Positions 35,750-44,185 of a stretch of 64,000 bases of DNA are shown here, piece after piece. The first letter of the stretch is position 1, and each line of letters begins with the position of its first letter. The notes under the pieces were generated by a model. The model was given only the letters and a program-made list of their open reading frames with translations. It was not told the origin of the DNA and searched no databases. The position numbers were made by a program, and so were the translations under genes. Source of the DNA: Paenibacillus silvae (lineage in GTDB: Bacteria > Bacillota > Bacilli > Paenibacillales > Paenibacillaceae); NCBI RefSeq assembly GCF_014639235.1, contig NZ_BMFU01000001.1, positions 1,178,001 to 1,242,000 of the forward strand, read 5' to 3'.

Positions 35750-37183
35750 TTACAATTCCTCACCGTTGGATGCAATCACATTTTTGTACCAATAGAAGCT
35801 CTTCTTCGGCGTGCGGCTTAGATCACCGTTGCCATCATTATCTTTGTTAACGTGAATAAAGCCGTAACGTTTCTTCATCTCCCCGGTCGATGCACTCACA
35901 AGGTCGATACAGCCCCACATCGTATACGCGATGAGATCTACGCCGTCCGCAACCGCTTCTTTCATCTGCTCAATGTGACCTTTGAGGTAATCAATCCGGT
36001 AGTCATCCTGAATCGAGCCGTCCTCTTCAATGACATCTACCGCACCGAGACCATTCTCAACAACCATAAGCGGAATCTGATAGCGATCATAGAGATGGTT
36101 CAGCGTATAGCGAAGTCCCTTGGGATCGATCTGCCAGCCCCAGTCCGAAGCTTCGAGATACGGGTTTTTGATGCCGCCCAGCAGATTACCCTCCGCTCTC
36201 TCCAGCGATGCATCGGCGCTTTCCACCAGAGACATGTAATAACTGAAGGAATAGAAATCTACACAGCCTTCGCGCAGTGTTTGCTCGTCTTCCGGCTGCA
36301 TCTGAATCTCGATGCCTTCTTCTGCAAAGAAACGTTTGGCAAAGCCCGGATAGGCTCCGCGAACCTGCACATCACCGCAGATCATATTGGACAGCTGGTC
36401 CTTTTTCTGCGCAAGCAAAATATCGTCAGGGTTACATGTGTTCGGATACGTGGTCATGAACGCAACCATACAGCCGATTTTGAAATCCGGGTTGATCTCA
36501 TGCCCCAGCTTCACCGCTTTGGCACTGGCGACGAATTGATGGTGCAGCGCCTGAAAGCGGGTCTGCGGCTGATCTACCCCATCGGTCAATGTTTCTTTGC
36601 CTTCAAACAGCAATCCCCCTGCCATATATGCCCCCAGCGGCATCGTCAAACAGTTGATTTCGTTGAAGGTCAGCCAGTATTTCACCTGATCCTTGTACCG
36701 GTTGAACAGGGTTTTACAATAACGGATGTAAAAATCGATTACTTCACGGGAAGCCCAGCCGTTATACTTTTGCGTCAATCCAAATGGAGTCTCGTAGTGG
36801 GAGATCGTTACCAAAGGTTCGATGTTGTATTTTTTCAACTCGGCAAAGACGTTATCATAAAATTTCAAGCCCTCTTCATTCGGCTCAAGGTCGTCACCGT
36901 TCGGGTAAATGCGGGACCAGTTGATTGACATGCGGAACATTTTGAAGCCCATCTCGGCCATCATGGCAATGTCTTCTTTGTAATGCCCGTAGAAATCCAC
37001 TGCTTCATGGCTCGGATAATACGTTCCCTCTTCCAGTACAGGTGTAATCCGGCGCGGTGTCGTGTGTGTGCCGCCTGTCATCATATCCGATGTGCTCGGC
37101 CCTTTCCCGTCCCGGTTCCATCCGCCTTCAAACTGATTGGCCGCCGTTGCGCCGCCCCAGAAAAATCCGTCCTTCATTTTCAT
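35750..37183 (-). CDS. 6-phospho-beta-glucosidase, GH1
   Basis: 477 aa. Acid/base Glu in TFNEI (about 177) and nucleophile Glu in VENGLGAVD (about 376). The C-terminal SASTGEMKKRYGFIHV matches the phosphate-binding pattern of 6-phospho-glycosidases, so the substrate should be a PTS-imported phosphodisaccharide such as cellobiose- or salicin-6-phosphate. AGAGGAGGAACG precedes the ATG. No PTS genes are seen in the window; the transporter must lie elsewhere. It is divergent from a WYL regulator, with a perfect palindrome in between that could be their operator. Confidence 0.93.
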   Translation of the reverse strand: MKMKDGFFWGGATAANQFEGGWNRDGKGPSTSDMMTGGTHTTPRRITPVLEEGTYYPSHEAVDFYGHYKEDIAMMAEMGFKMFRMSINWSRIYPNGDDLEPNEEGLKFYDNVFAELKKYNIEPLVTISHYETPFGLTQKYNGWASREVIDFYIRYCKTLFNRYKDQVKYWLTFNEINCLTMPLGAYMAGGLLFEGKETLTDGVDQPQTRFQALHHQFVASAKAVKLGHEINPDFKIGCMVAFMTTYPNTCNPDDILLAQKKDQLSNMICGDVQVRGAYPGFAKRFFAEEGIEIQMQPEDEQTLREGCVDFYSFSYYMSLVESADASLERAEGNLLGGIKNPYLEASDWGWQIDPKGLRYTLNHLYDRYQIPLMVVENGLGAVDVIEEDGSIQDDYRIDYLKGHIEQMKEAVADGVDLIAYTMWGCIDLVSASTGEMKKRYGFIHVNKDNDGNGDLSRTPKKSFYWYKNVIASNGEEL

Positions 37184-37251
37184 GCTGCGTTCCTCCTCTT
37201 TAAGTTAACTCCTGCTGGAGCAAGTCTTTGTTTCTTAGCTTCACTGTGAAA

Positions 37252-37263
37252 TATAACGTTATA
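37252..37263. promoter_or_regulatory. perfect palindrome between the GH1 and WYL genes
   Basis: TATAACGTTATA, 12 bp, fully symmetric, about 70 nt before the GH1 start. Candidate operator. Confidence 0.4.
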
Positions 37264-37286
37264 CCCCAAGTCTAGCACCCATACCC

Positions 37287-37310
37287 TGACAAGGGCTGTC
37301 ATGATATAAT
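37287..37310 (+). promoter_or_regulatory. extended -10 promoter with inverted repeat, leaderless start
   Basis: TGATATAAT (extended -10, 37302-37310) lies 6 nt before the ATG at 37317, so transcription should begin at or next to the start codon. Directly upstream is TGACA-n5-TGTCA (37287-37301). No consensus -35 is visible. Confidence 0.5.
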
Positions 37311-37316
37311 TTTGTC

Positions 37317-38309
37317 ATGGAACATAACCGATTATTTCAAATGCTGCTGCTGTTGCTGGAAAAAAAGAAAACGACCGCACCGGAGCTTGCCCGCCTGTTC
37401 GAAATTTCCGTTCGTACCGTATATCGGGACATTGACCGCCTGAGTGCGGCAGGTATTCCCGTGTATACGACAACTGGCAAACATGGCGGCATTCATCTGA
37501 TGGACCACTATGTCATGGACAAGTCACTGCTGAATGAGGATGAGCAAAATGAAATTTTGCTGGGATTGTACAGCGTCAGTGCTATTCCTCATCTGAACAG
37601 CGCCCGGATGTTAGGGCGATTAACGACCCTTTTTGATCATAAACTGGACTGGATTGAATTTGAGTATTCTCCTTGGGGCAGCATTCCCGAGCAGGAGGTG
37701 CAGCTGTTTAACCAAGTAAAACAGGCGATATTCGCCAGCCAGCTGCTTTCATTCCATTATGTGGACTCGAACGGGGAGGAGAGCGAAGAGACTGCTTTAC
37801 CGATCAAGCTTATTTTCAAGAACAATACATGGTACTTCAAAGGTCTGAAACGTGATCCGCATAAGCCAGATACGCTACTGACTTACAAAATCAAGCGTAT
37901 AACAGAACTTCAATTCGTACCTGGTGCATATGAACGTACGCTGTCAGCGCCGATGAAAGAAGAGAATATAAACGCAGGAAGAACACCCGCTGAGGACAAA
38001 CCTGCCGAGGAGCAGCCTGAGCTGATTCAATTGGAGCTGTTGTTTGAGCAATCCGTCGCCTACCGTGTCTATGATCTGCTCGACCCCGCTTTGATTCAGC
38101 AAGAGGCAGATGGAAAGCTGCGCGTTTCGCTTCAGATTGAAGAGGGTGAGCGATTATATTCGTTCCTGCTCTCCTTTGGCTCAAAAGTAACGGTAATCCA
38201 GCCTTCGGCAGTGCGCAAGGAGCTGCGCCGCAGACATCAGGATGCGGTGTCTCATTCACTCTTGCTGGAAGATGATGGGCACGAAGCTGCGCATGATGAT
38301 ACAATATAA
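37317..38309 (+). CDS. WYL-domain transcriptional regulator, YafY type
   Basis: 330 aa. The N-terminal winged helix-turn-helix (TAPELARLFEISVRTVYRDIDRL) is followed by a WYL domain (about 135-235, IKLIFKNNTWYFKGL) and a C-terminal extension with a disordered Glu/Pro-rich segment (EDKPAEEQPE). No Shine-Dalgarno precedes the ATG, and the -10 TATAAT ends 6 nt before it, so the mRNA is probably leaderless. It is divergent from the GH1 gene, its likely target together with itself (inference). Confidence 0.88.
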   Translation: MEHNRLFQMLLLLLEKKKTTAPELARLFEISVRTVYRDIDRLSAAGIPVYTTTGKHGGIHLMDHYVMDKSLLNEDEQNEILLGLYSVSAIPHLNSARMLGRLTTLFDHKLDWIEFEYSPWGSIPEQEVQLFNQVKQAIFASQLLSFHYVDSNGEESEETALPIKLIFKNNTWYFKGLKRDPHKPDTLLTYKIKRITELQFVPGAYERTLSAPMKEENINAGRTPAEDKPAEEQPELIQLELLFEQSVAYRVYDLLDPALIQQEADGKLRVSLQIEEGERLYSFLLSFGSKVTVIQPSAVRKELRRRHQDAVSHSLLLEDDGHEAAHDDTI

Positions 38310-38476
38310 TATATAGCTATATTATAAAGCTATTAAGGGAAGCAGCAGGTTCAACTTTTGAGCTATCGAGTTTGCTCAGATATTGAGCTGTTCAACTTCT
38401 CAGGATTTGAACCGTTGATGTACTGAGGTATCCAAGAAACATGGATAGCCGTTAAACGTTTTTGGGAGGCATGACG

Positions 38477-39295
38477 ATGAATCAGCAAATCAGGCTTAAT
38501 AATGTGGAACGCTTTAAAGGATTTGGCACACTCTATGATCAAAACAGGCCCTCTGCTCCCCGCGAAATTGTCGATATACTTACGAATGTTCTGGGAAGCA
38601 AACCTCGCTTCGTCGCTGATGTCGGCTGCGGCACAGGATTATCCACCTGGATCTGGCTGAACGATGCCGAGCGTATTATCGGTGTGGAGCCTAGTGACGA
38701 TATGCGCAGTGTGGGCATTGCCAAATGGGAAGCAGCAGGCAAGCCGGATCAGCTTCGCTTCGCGGCAGGCATGTCCCATGACCTCGGCTTGCCGGATGAC
38801 AGCGTGGATATCCTGACCTGCTCCCAATCGTTTCACTGGATGGAACCGGCATCCACCCTGCGTGAGTTTGCACGGGTGCTGCGTCCTGGTGGCATTTTTG
38901 CCGCCTACGATTGTGACTGGCCGCCAGTGCTGGACTGGCAGCTCGAAGCAGCCTACCAGCAGTTGGTAAGCACTGCAGACGAGCTTGCTTCACGTCTGTC
39001 GAGTGCAGAGCAGCAGGCACATAAATGGAGCAAGGAGGAACATCTGCAGCGCATTCGGCAGTCAGGTCTGTTCCGCTACAGCCGCGAGATTGTATTCCAT
39101 CATTACGAGCCGTTTACCGCTGACCGTTATGCCAATCTGGCGCTCAGCCAAGGTGGTCTGCAAACGGCGCTGAAGCTCGGTGCAGCAGAATTGAATGAGC
39201 TTGCGGATGACTTCAGACGCCAGGCCGAGCTTGTTTTTGATGGAGCCTCCAAAGAAGTTTTATTCTCTTATCGCATGCGGATAGGTATTGTTTAA
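38477..39295 (+). CDS. class I SAM-dependent methyltransferase
   Basis: 272 aa from the chosen start. Motif I VADVGCGTGLSTWIW, motif II IIGVEPSDDM and the FHWMEP segment give a Methyltransf_11-type fold of the kind annotated as trans-aconitate- or ubiquinone-type methyltransferases; the acceptor is unknown. The frame opens with TTG at 38462, but GGGAGGC lies 7 nt before the ATG at 38477. A 150-nt gap with short TTGAGC-like repeats separates it from the WYL regulator gene. Confidence 0.85.
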   Translation: MNQQIRLNNVERFKGFGTLYDQNRPSAPREIVDILTNVLGSKPRFVADVGCGTGLSTWIWLNDAERIIGVEPSDDMRSVGIAKWEAAGKPDQLRFAAGMSHDLGLPDDSVDILTCSQSFHWMEPASTLREFARVLRPGGIFAAYDCDWPPVLDWQLEAAYQQLVSTADELASRLSSAEQQAHKWSKEEHLQRIRQSGLFRYSREIVFHHYEPFTADRYANLALSQGGLQTALKLGAAELNELADDFRRQAELVFDGASKEVLFSYRMRIGIV

Positions 39296-39327
39296 AGTGT
39301 ATTGTAATGCATTTGATGAAGTGAAAA

Positions 39328-40005
39328 ATGGAAACCAGAAAGGCTGTGAACACGTTGGGTGACACACAGATACTGAAAGAGGATCGGCTGTATATCCAAA
39401 GCTGGCTCGATGCATACTTTGATTCCCCCCACCGGGATATACTGATGTCCCTTCCAGCCAAAATGAATGAAGATGACGCGGGCGTGCCTGTGGAGATGCA
39501 GGATGGTGAGGTTGACGAAGAGGGCTGGGTTCACTGGAGAATGCTGGATTCGGCAGTTACCGAGGAGCAGATTGACGAACTGGCTGAAGCTTTGATCAGA
39601 CCTCGCTCTGATGCGTGCGGTGCCGCTTTTTCTGTGCCGCCGCTGTACGCCGCTTATCTGAGCACTAGATACGTTCTAAACGTATATCTCCGTTACGATG
39701 GATGTACAATTGCATTGCCCAACCTGCCTTCGGACTCCCCTCTGGAGGAAATTCGTAAGCTTTGGTCCGCATGGCCAACACTGATTGAGGCGGGATATAT
39801 TCCTTTTGCTTCCTATGAAGATGGAGCAGGTCCCGTGTGCTGGGATGCTAATAAGCCTGATCAAGAGCGAGACTATGCTGTCGTATGGTTCGATCACGAA
39901 TCATTATTGGATGAACAGCAGTACAGCCGGGAGAAGCTTGAACTGCATGCGCAGACTCTTTGCTCCTCATTTCGGGCCATGCTGATGCAGTCCGCTTCCA
40001 AATGA
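39328..40005 (+). CDS. SMI1/KNR4 (SUKH)-like protein
   Basis: 225 aa, soluble and acidic. The C-terminal part reads PVCWDANKPDQERDYAVVWFDHESL, a pattern typical of SUKH-fold proteins, which include many toxin-immunity proteins as well as cytoplasmic proteins of other roles. The upstream part LPNLPSDSPLEEIRKLW also fits. No toxin gene is found nearby, so an immunity role has no local support. The ribosome site before the ATG is weak (GAAGTGAAAA). It is 33 nt downstream of the methyltransferase gene. Confidence 0.7.
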   Translation: METRKAVNTLGDTQILKEDRLYIQSWLDAYFDSPHRDILMSLPAKMNEDDAGVPVEMQDGEVDEEGWVHWRMLDSAVTEEQIDELAEALIRPRSDACGAAFSVPPLYAAYLSTRYVLNVYLRYDGCTIALPNLPSDSPLEEIRKLWSAWPTLIEAGYIPFASYEDGAGPVCWDANKPDQERDYAVVWFDHESLLDEQQYSREKLELHAQTLCSSFRAMLMQSASK

Positions 40006-40052
40006 CTTTTCACGTTTCTGACCTTCTCTATGAGACCGTTGGAAAAATAAAA

Positions 40053-40091
40053 GCCTGCTCCGGTCATCGTTCTGACTTGGGGCAGGCATAG
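40053..40091. terminator. terminator between convergent genes
   Basis: GCCTGCTCC and GGGGCAGGC arms with an 18-nt loop; A-rich on the plus-strand side and T-rich on the minus-strand side, so best for the gene at 40110. Confidence 0.75.
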
Positions 40092-40109
40092 CTTTAATGA
40101 CTTGCAGGT

Positions 40110-40904
40110 TCAGGACGAGAACAGCTGATTCAACTGCTGCTCCTGCACTTGAAGTGCGAGGGCGACCTTGGAAGGGTCCTGTCTGGAATAAAAGACGTTA
40201 ATGATATGACCCTGCTGGACCTGAGCCAGCGCAGACGGAACAATTTCTTTTTGCGTGGTCACCTCAAAGGTTTCCCCGTTCGGCTTCGTAATACTTAATT
40301 TCAGCTGCAGCTTGATGTTGCCGTTGCTTCCATTGCCGAGTGGAGTAACATCTACAATCTTGGCTAGTCCCTTCTCTCCTGTACGTGCAATATCCACCAT
40401 TTCGGGCGCGATGCCCTGCTGCATCATCTTTTCATTCAACAGCTCCTGCATATGTTCTTGTGATACCGTTCCATGCTGATCCAGCCCGACCTTGCGCTCA
40501 TCCTTCTCGGACACGACAAGCGGAATAACACTGCCCGGCTGAAATTGGGACAACGAGGTCAACGGAATGACACTTCTCAGCTCCGCATCATATGTTTCCC
40601 GTCCCTGGCGAGATACCTTCAGCGTCATTCGCACTTCAGGCTGCTCATTAATATAGATACCCGTCTGCTGTATACTTTGAATGACGCCAAGCGCCGGCAG
40701 TCCTGATTTGATCTTGCGCTGTCCCAGACTTGTACCCAATATAGATGTCAACACCATCAGCCCAATTCCGCCAAAAATCATCGGTTTAAACCACCACGCC
40801 TGCATGACCATAAACGGATCATCCCAGAGCCACTGCGCTACCACGGGAGAGATCCCCGCCCCCAATACCATAAGCAAACCGATTAATCTGAAAAAACGAC
40901 TCAT
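40110..40904 (-). CDS. membrane protein with two repeated cytosolic or exposed domains
   Basis: Not recognised. 264 aa from the chosen start. Two N-terminal membrane spans (FRLIGLLMVLGAGISPVVAQW, FGGIGLMVLTSILGTSL) are followed by two repeats of about 70 residues: the first with GVIQSIQQTGIYINEQPEV...TLKVSRQG, the second with AKIVDVTPLGNGSNGNIKL...LSITKPNG, each ending in a PGSVIPLVVSEKDERKV / GHIINVFYSRQDPSKV type strand. AAAGGGTG before the ATG at 40904 decides the start. The gene at 41114 carries a third copy of this domain. Function unknown. Confidence 0.7.
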   Translation of the reverse strand: MSRFFRLIGLLMVLGAGISPVVAQWLWDDPFMVMQAWWFKPMIFGGIGLMVLTSILGTSLGQRKIKSGLPALGVIQSIQQTGIYINEQPEVRMTLKVSRQGRETYDAELRSVIPLTSLSQFQPGSVIPLVVSEKDERKVGLDQHGTVSQEHMQELLNEKMMQQGIAPEMVDIARTGEKGLAKIVDVTPLGNGSNGNIKLQLKLSITKPNGETFEVTTQKEIVPSALAQVQQGHIINVFYSRQDPSKVALALQVQEQQLNQLFSS

Positions 40905-41113
40905 ATCAATCACCCTTTTTTATGTCTATTTAACGTTGTTATCTGTAACAACTTATTCACCATCTCTTATTTCCCCTACAGTCCTGTCCATGAAACGATA
41001 CGTCCTGTCGCATTTATTATCTACATGTGCTCACAAATGGCACTGGCACAACAGTATCGGCCTGATCCTAGATAAACTTGATCCAATCTCGAAACGCCTT
41101 CACGCCGCTCTTC

Positions 41114-41533
41114 CTACACCGACAGCAGCCCCATGTAGATCAGTTCAGACGGATTTGCCGGATTCTGCCCCAAACCAACAAGATCACCGGTACGCGGAAT
41201 CTGCAGTTTGGACACCAGTGTTTCCATCGTGCGCTGATAGGTGAGACCGTTCGTTTCAGTTACCTCGAGCACAAGTACCACAATCGGATCAAAATTAATT
41301 AATTTCCCTGTATCCGATACACTGAGCACGGTCCCGGTTGCCGTCAGGGGCAGCGAACCGCTGGCAGCCAATTGTGCCTGCTTAGCCGAGTCCAAACTTT
41401 GATTGATGGCATCCCGATGTTCTTTAGGTACAAAACCTTTCATCAGCAAACCCGTAAGCCCGCTATTTATCGTGCGATCCGCTTTGGCAATCGCATCTTC
41501 CTGTTTATTTTCACGTGTAAACCATCCCATCAT
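41114..41533 (-). CDS. hypothetical protein sharing the repeat domain of its neighbour
   Basis: 139 aa from the chosen start, soluble. The N-terminal half is helical and charged; the C-terminal half (GTVLSVSDTGKLINFDPIVVLVLEV...GDLVGLGQNPANPSELIYMG) has the same layout as each repeat in the neighbouring membrane protein: an opening beta strand, a variable loop, a strand of alternating hydrophobics, and a closing residue pattern ending in G-L-G-x-N-P. GAGGTG lies 6 nt before the ATG at 41533. It is 210 nt upstream of the membrane-protein gene on the same strand. Function unknown. Confidence 0.65.
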   Translation of the reverse strand: MMGWFTRENKQEDAIAKADRTINSGLTGLLMKGFVPKEHRDAINQSLDSAKQAQLAASGSLPLTATGTVLSVSDTGKLINFDPIVVLVLEVTETNGLTYQRTMETLVSKLQIPRTGDLVGLGQNPANPSELIYMGLLSV

Positions 41534-41907
41534 ATCAAGCACCTCATTTGTTTTTTATTGGGTATGCTTAATTATAAACACAACGTGACAGCCCTGAATA
41601 CACATCCGGACACATACAAAAAAACCGAGGAAATGCGTCTGTTACAGACACAACTTCATCGAGATATTTGCCCCTGTGCCCTGCTTTCCCCAATAAAAAT
41701 GAATATTCGGCCTGACTCAATGAGCATTCAAGCGTTTATTTTTGTAACATTACCTTGAATTTCAGTTGCTCATCCCAGCCCGACACCCATTTTTTAGATA
41801 CATATGTACCCATGTACGCCTGCAAGTAACCTGCAAGAATGCCTCAGAGCGGTTCAATATGAAACCTAAGATTCACTCTCATATTGAACATGAGCCAGAC
41901 GCAGCTA
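41534..41907. other. intergenic stretch without recognised features
   Basis: About 370 nt of AT-rich sequence before the inverted-repeat element. No ORF with a ribosome site, no clear promoter and no RNA structure could be recognised. Confidence 0.5.
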
Positions 41908-42114
41908 ATGATTCTAACGAATCCAGATAAGCTTATTGAAGCGATATGTGGCGTTCTAAAATTGTAACGATCCCCAGAAACCTTATTTCACTCAAATCGC
42001 CAGAAAATTGCCCATTTCCACATCAGAATTCCTAAATAGGGCTTCCTCAAATCGTTAGAAAATAAAAACGTGTGATATCGCTCAAATAGCGTCTCCTGAA
42101 ATCGTTAGAATCAT
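41908..42114. mobile_element. second MITE-like element with 13-bp perfect terminal repeats
   Basis: ATGATTCTAACGA (41908-41920) and TCGTTAGAATCAT (42102-42114) are perfect inverted repeats. Inside, related words occur as subterminal repeats of about 50 nt, such as TCAAATCGTTAGAAAAT near 42046 and TCAAATCGCCAGAAAAT near 41994. No coding capacity. Confidence 0.5.
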
Positions 42115-42547
42115 AAAACCCATCATGTCGGAGCATTCTAGCCAAAGTCTCCCCATAGAAATCTTTAAAGTTACTTTGTCTCACCGCTACACTTTCGCTT
42201 TCGCTACTTACTTTACCTTACTTAGTTTATCCAGCCACGCTTCACTTTCTTTAGTGCTTTCCTGCCACTCGCCGCCCACTATCTATTACTTTACTTTCCT
42301 TCATTCCCTCCTACCATCATGCTTGTCCATATTCTTACTTGCTCTATATCCATCTCCCCGCCCCCGACGCCTATAGCTTTACTTTCCTTCATATCCTCTC
42401 AGCCCTCACCCGTCCACAATCCACAGCTTTACCTTCTAAATGTCCCCCTCCCCCTTCATTTCCTTCGAGCACTTCACCGCACCAACTAGCTCTCCAGACC
42501 TTACTATTTCTCCAGATTTCAACACACCTTGCCACCTCGTCCGACCT
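42115..42547. repeat. polypyrimidine-rich low-complexity stretch
   Basis: About 430 nt strongly biased to C and T on the plus strand, including a 16-nt direct repeat CTTTACTTTCCTTCAT at 42289 and 42377. On the minus strand it is a purine-rich region immediately after the XRE-TPR gene. Open frames here lack ribosome sites and are low complexity. Confidence 0.5.
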
Positions 42548-43831
42548 TTAGCGGGAATTGCGCAGCAAATACACCAGTTTGCGATAATACGCTGCTGCTT
42601 CCTTGTACCGCCGCTGATCCTCACTCACTACAGCCAGTCCTTCATATAATGACTCCAAACGCATCGACTGCTGGATACTCTCGAAATAAGGCAAACATGC
42701 CTGCGCATGCGTCAAAAACACATCCTGTTCACCGTGCGCCAGAGCCAGCTGACTCTGATAGAAGACGGCATTCATCCGCTGATCCTCTGTGCCAGCACAG
42801 CTTAACAACTGATGTACCCCTTGCGCCAGCACGCCCCAGCTTTTTCGGGCCGAGGCTACCTCGCAGCGGTACACCCAGAGCAACGGCTTCATCGCCTGCT
42901 GTGTCTCCTCCGTTTCGGCACGGAGCAGGTTCTCGAAGCGCTCAATCTCCGCTTGTGCCTGGTCGAGTTCACCTGACATCGTTAACATCACAATCCGGTT
43001 ATTCGCAATCGCAGTCACCAGATCCCCCGGATTCCCGGCATATACCAAATTCGCCTCGGCCATCGACAAGGCGGACAGCGCTTCCTGTACAAGCCCCATC
43101 GTAAAACAATAGCCACTGTAGGCCACATACAGACTGGACAATCGGTGAAACAAACGCTGATCATAGACATGCTTCATCGTCTGTTCAAACGTGTTTTTCG
43201 CCGCCTCGTACTGCCGGGTCTGAATATATGCCTCCATCTGGACATTCTGAATGGACAGCCACAGTTCACTGCCCGGCTCCGTCAGACTGCTCAGTCTTGT
43301 CACGTGAGTCAGCACATCCACATAGGCCAGCTTGGAGCGATAATATTGAATTTTATAGAAAAGCAGCGCTTTGCTGAGCGGCCGGGGAAGCTGTACATCA
43401 TCCGGGCGGCCAAGCTTCTCCAGATAAAAATTGAGATACGATGTATGAATATATTCATGCGCCGCAGCGTCATTTAATTGCTGATAATATACTGCCTTCA
43501 TGAGAGCCGTTGTTAACTCAATCACGAGTGAATCATGCCGATCCTCCAGTGCATGCACCTCTTCCTCCTGGATCATTGTGGCCGGTACGGACATCTGTGC
43601 AAAAATCTGCTCTGCCCGCGCCATCGTCTGCTCGTCTTGTGCATTGGCACTCAGCAGATAGGGGGCGCTCACCCCCAGACGCCCGGCAATACTCTCCGCC
43701 AGATCCTCGGGCAGCGGATACCGTTCTGCGAGAATGTTGGCAAAATGAGCTTGCGTAACCAGACCTTCTACAAGGTCTTTGCGTGCAATTTGTTTTCGTT
43801 TGCTCAAATACTCAATCCGTTCTTTTAACAT
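42548..43831 (-). CDS. XRE-type regulator with TPR C-terminal domain (RRNPP-like)
   Basis: 427 aa. A short N-terminal helix-turn-helix (VEGLVTQAHFANILAERYPL...LGVSAPYLL) is followed by about 350 residues of helical repeats (KNTFEQTMKHVYDQRLFHRLSSLYVAYSG, QEALSALSMAEANLV, LEGLAVVSEDQRRYKEAAAYYRKL) typical of TPR domains. This architecture is that of the RRNPP quorum-sensing regulators (PlcR, NprR, Rgg), which bind small peptides. No pro-peptide gene could be recognised next to it. GAAAGGATAG precedes the ATG. Its target may include the divergent fabV gene, but this is only positional. Confidence 0.82.
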   Translation of the reverse strand: MLKERIEYLSKRKQIARKDLVEGLVTQAHFANILAERYPLPEDLAESIAGRLGVSAPYLLSANAQDEQTMARAEQIFAQMSVPATMIQEEEVHALEDRHDSLVIELTTALMKAVYYQQLNDAAAHEYIHTSYLNFYLEKLGRPDDVQLPRPLSKALLFYKIQYYRSKLAYVDVLTHVTRLSSLTEPGSELWLSIQNVQMEAYIQTRQYEAAKNTFEQTMKHVYDQRLFHRLSSLYVAYSGYCFTMGLVQEALSALSMAEANLVYAGNPGDLVTAIANNRIVMLTMSGELDQAQAEIERFENLLRAETEETQQAMKPLLWVYRCEVASARKSWGVLAQGVHQLLSCAGTEDQRMNAVFYQSQLALAHGEQDVFLTHAQACLPYFESIQQSMRLESLYEGLAVVSEDQRRYKEAAAYYRKLVYLLRNSR

Positions 43832-43983
43832 GCCAAGTCTATCCTTTCATCATCACGTTATAACCTTTTCATCAATAAAAATAATCTTATACCTTCTCAC
43901 TCCGCAAGAAGTCTAATCATTCTGATAAAACCTATCATCCCAAAATAACTCCTCAATAGCCAGACTTGCAGTAAAAATGATCA

Positions 43984-43998
43984 AAACGGTTTCCGTTT
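43984..43998. promoter_or_regulatory. inverted repeat upstream of fabV
   Basis: AAACGG-TTT-CCGTTT lies in the 354-nt divergent region between the XRE-TPR gene and fabV, about 190 nt before the fabV start. A TACAAT -10-like hexamer follows about 15 nt later. No FapR box was recognised. The rest of the interval holds nothing recognised. Confidence 0.3.
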
Positions 43999-44185
43999 CG
44001 AACATAATTGTTTTACAATAGGGAAGATGCATACCCACATTAGAGCATTCATTCAGAGTCTGGAACGATTAGAGCATGAAGAGTATGGAACATGTGGAGT
44101 ATGAAGACAAGCAGCAGCACAAATGAAACGATTATGCTTTGACCATGATTAAAACATGAATTGAACACGAAAGGGTGTCACAATA

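Noticed and set aside
42125..42376. Plus-strand ORF in the polypyrimidine tract
   Set aside because: Ser/Leu-rich product of low-complexity DNA, no ribosome site.
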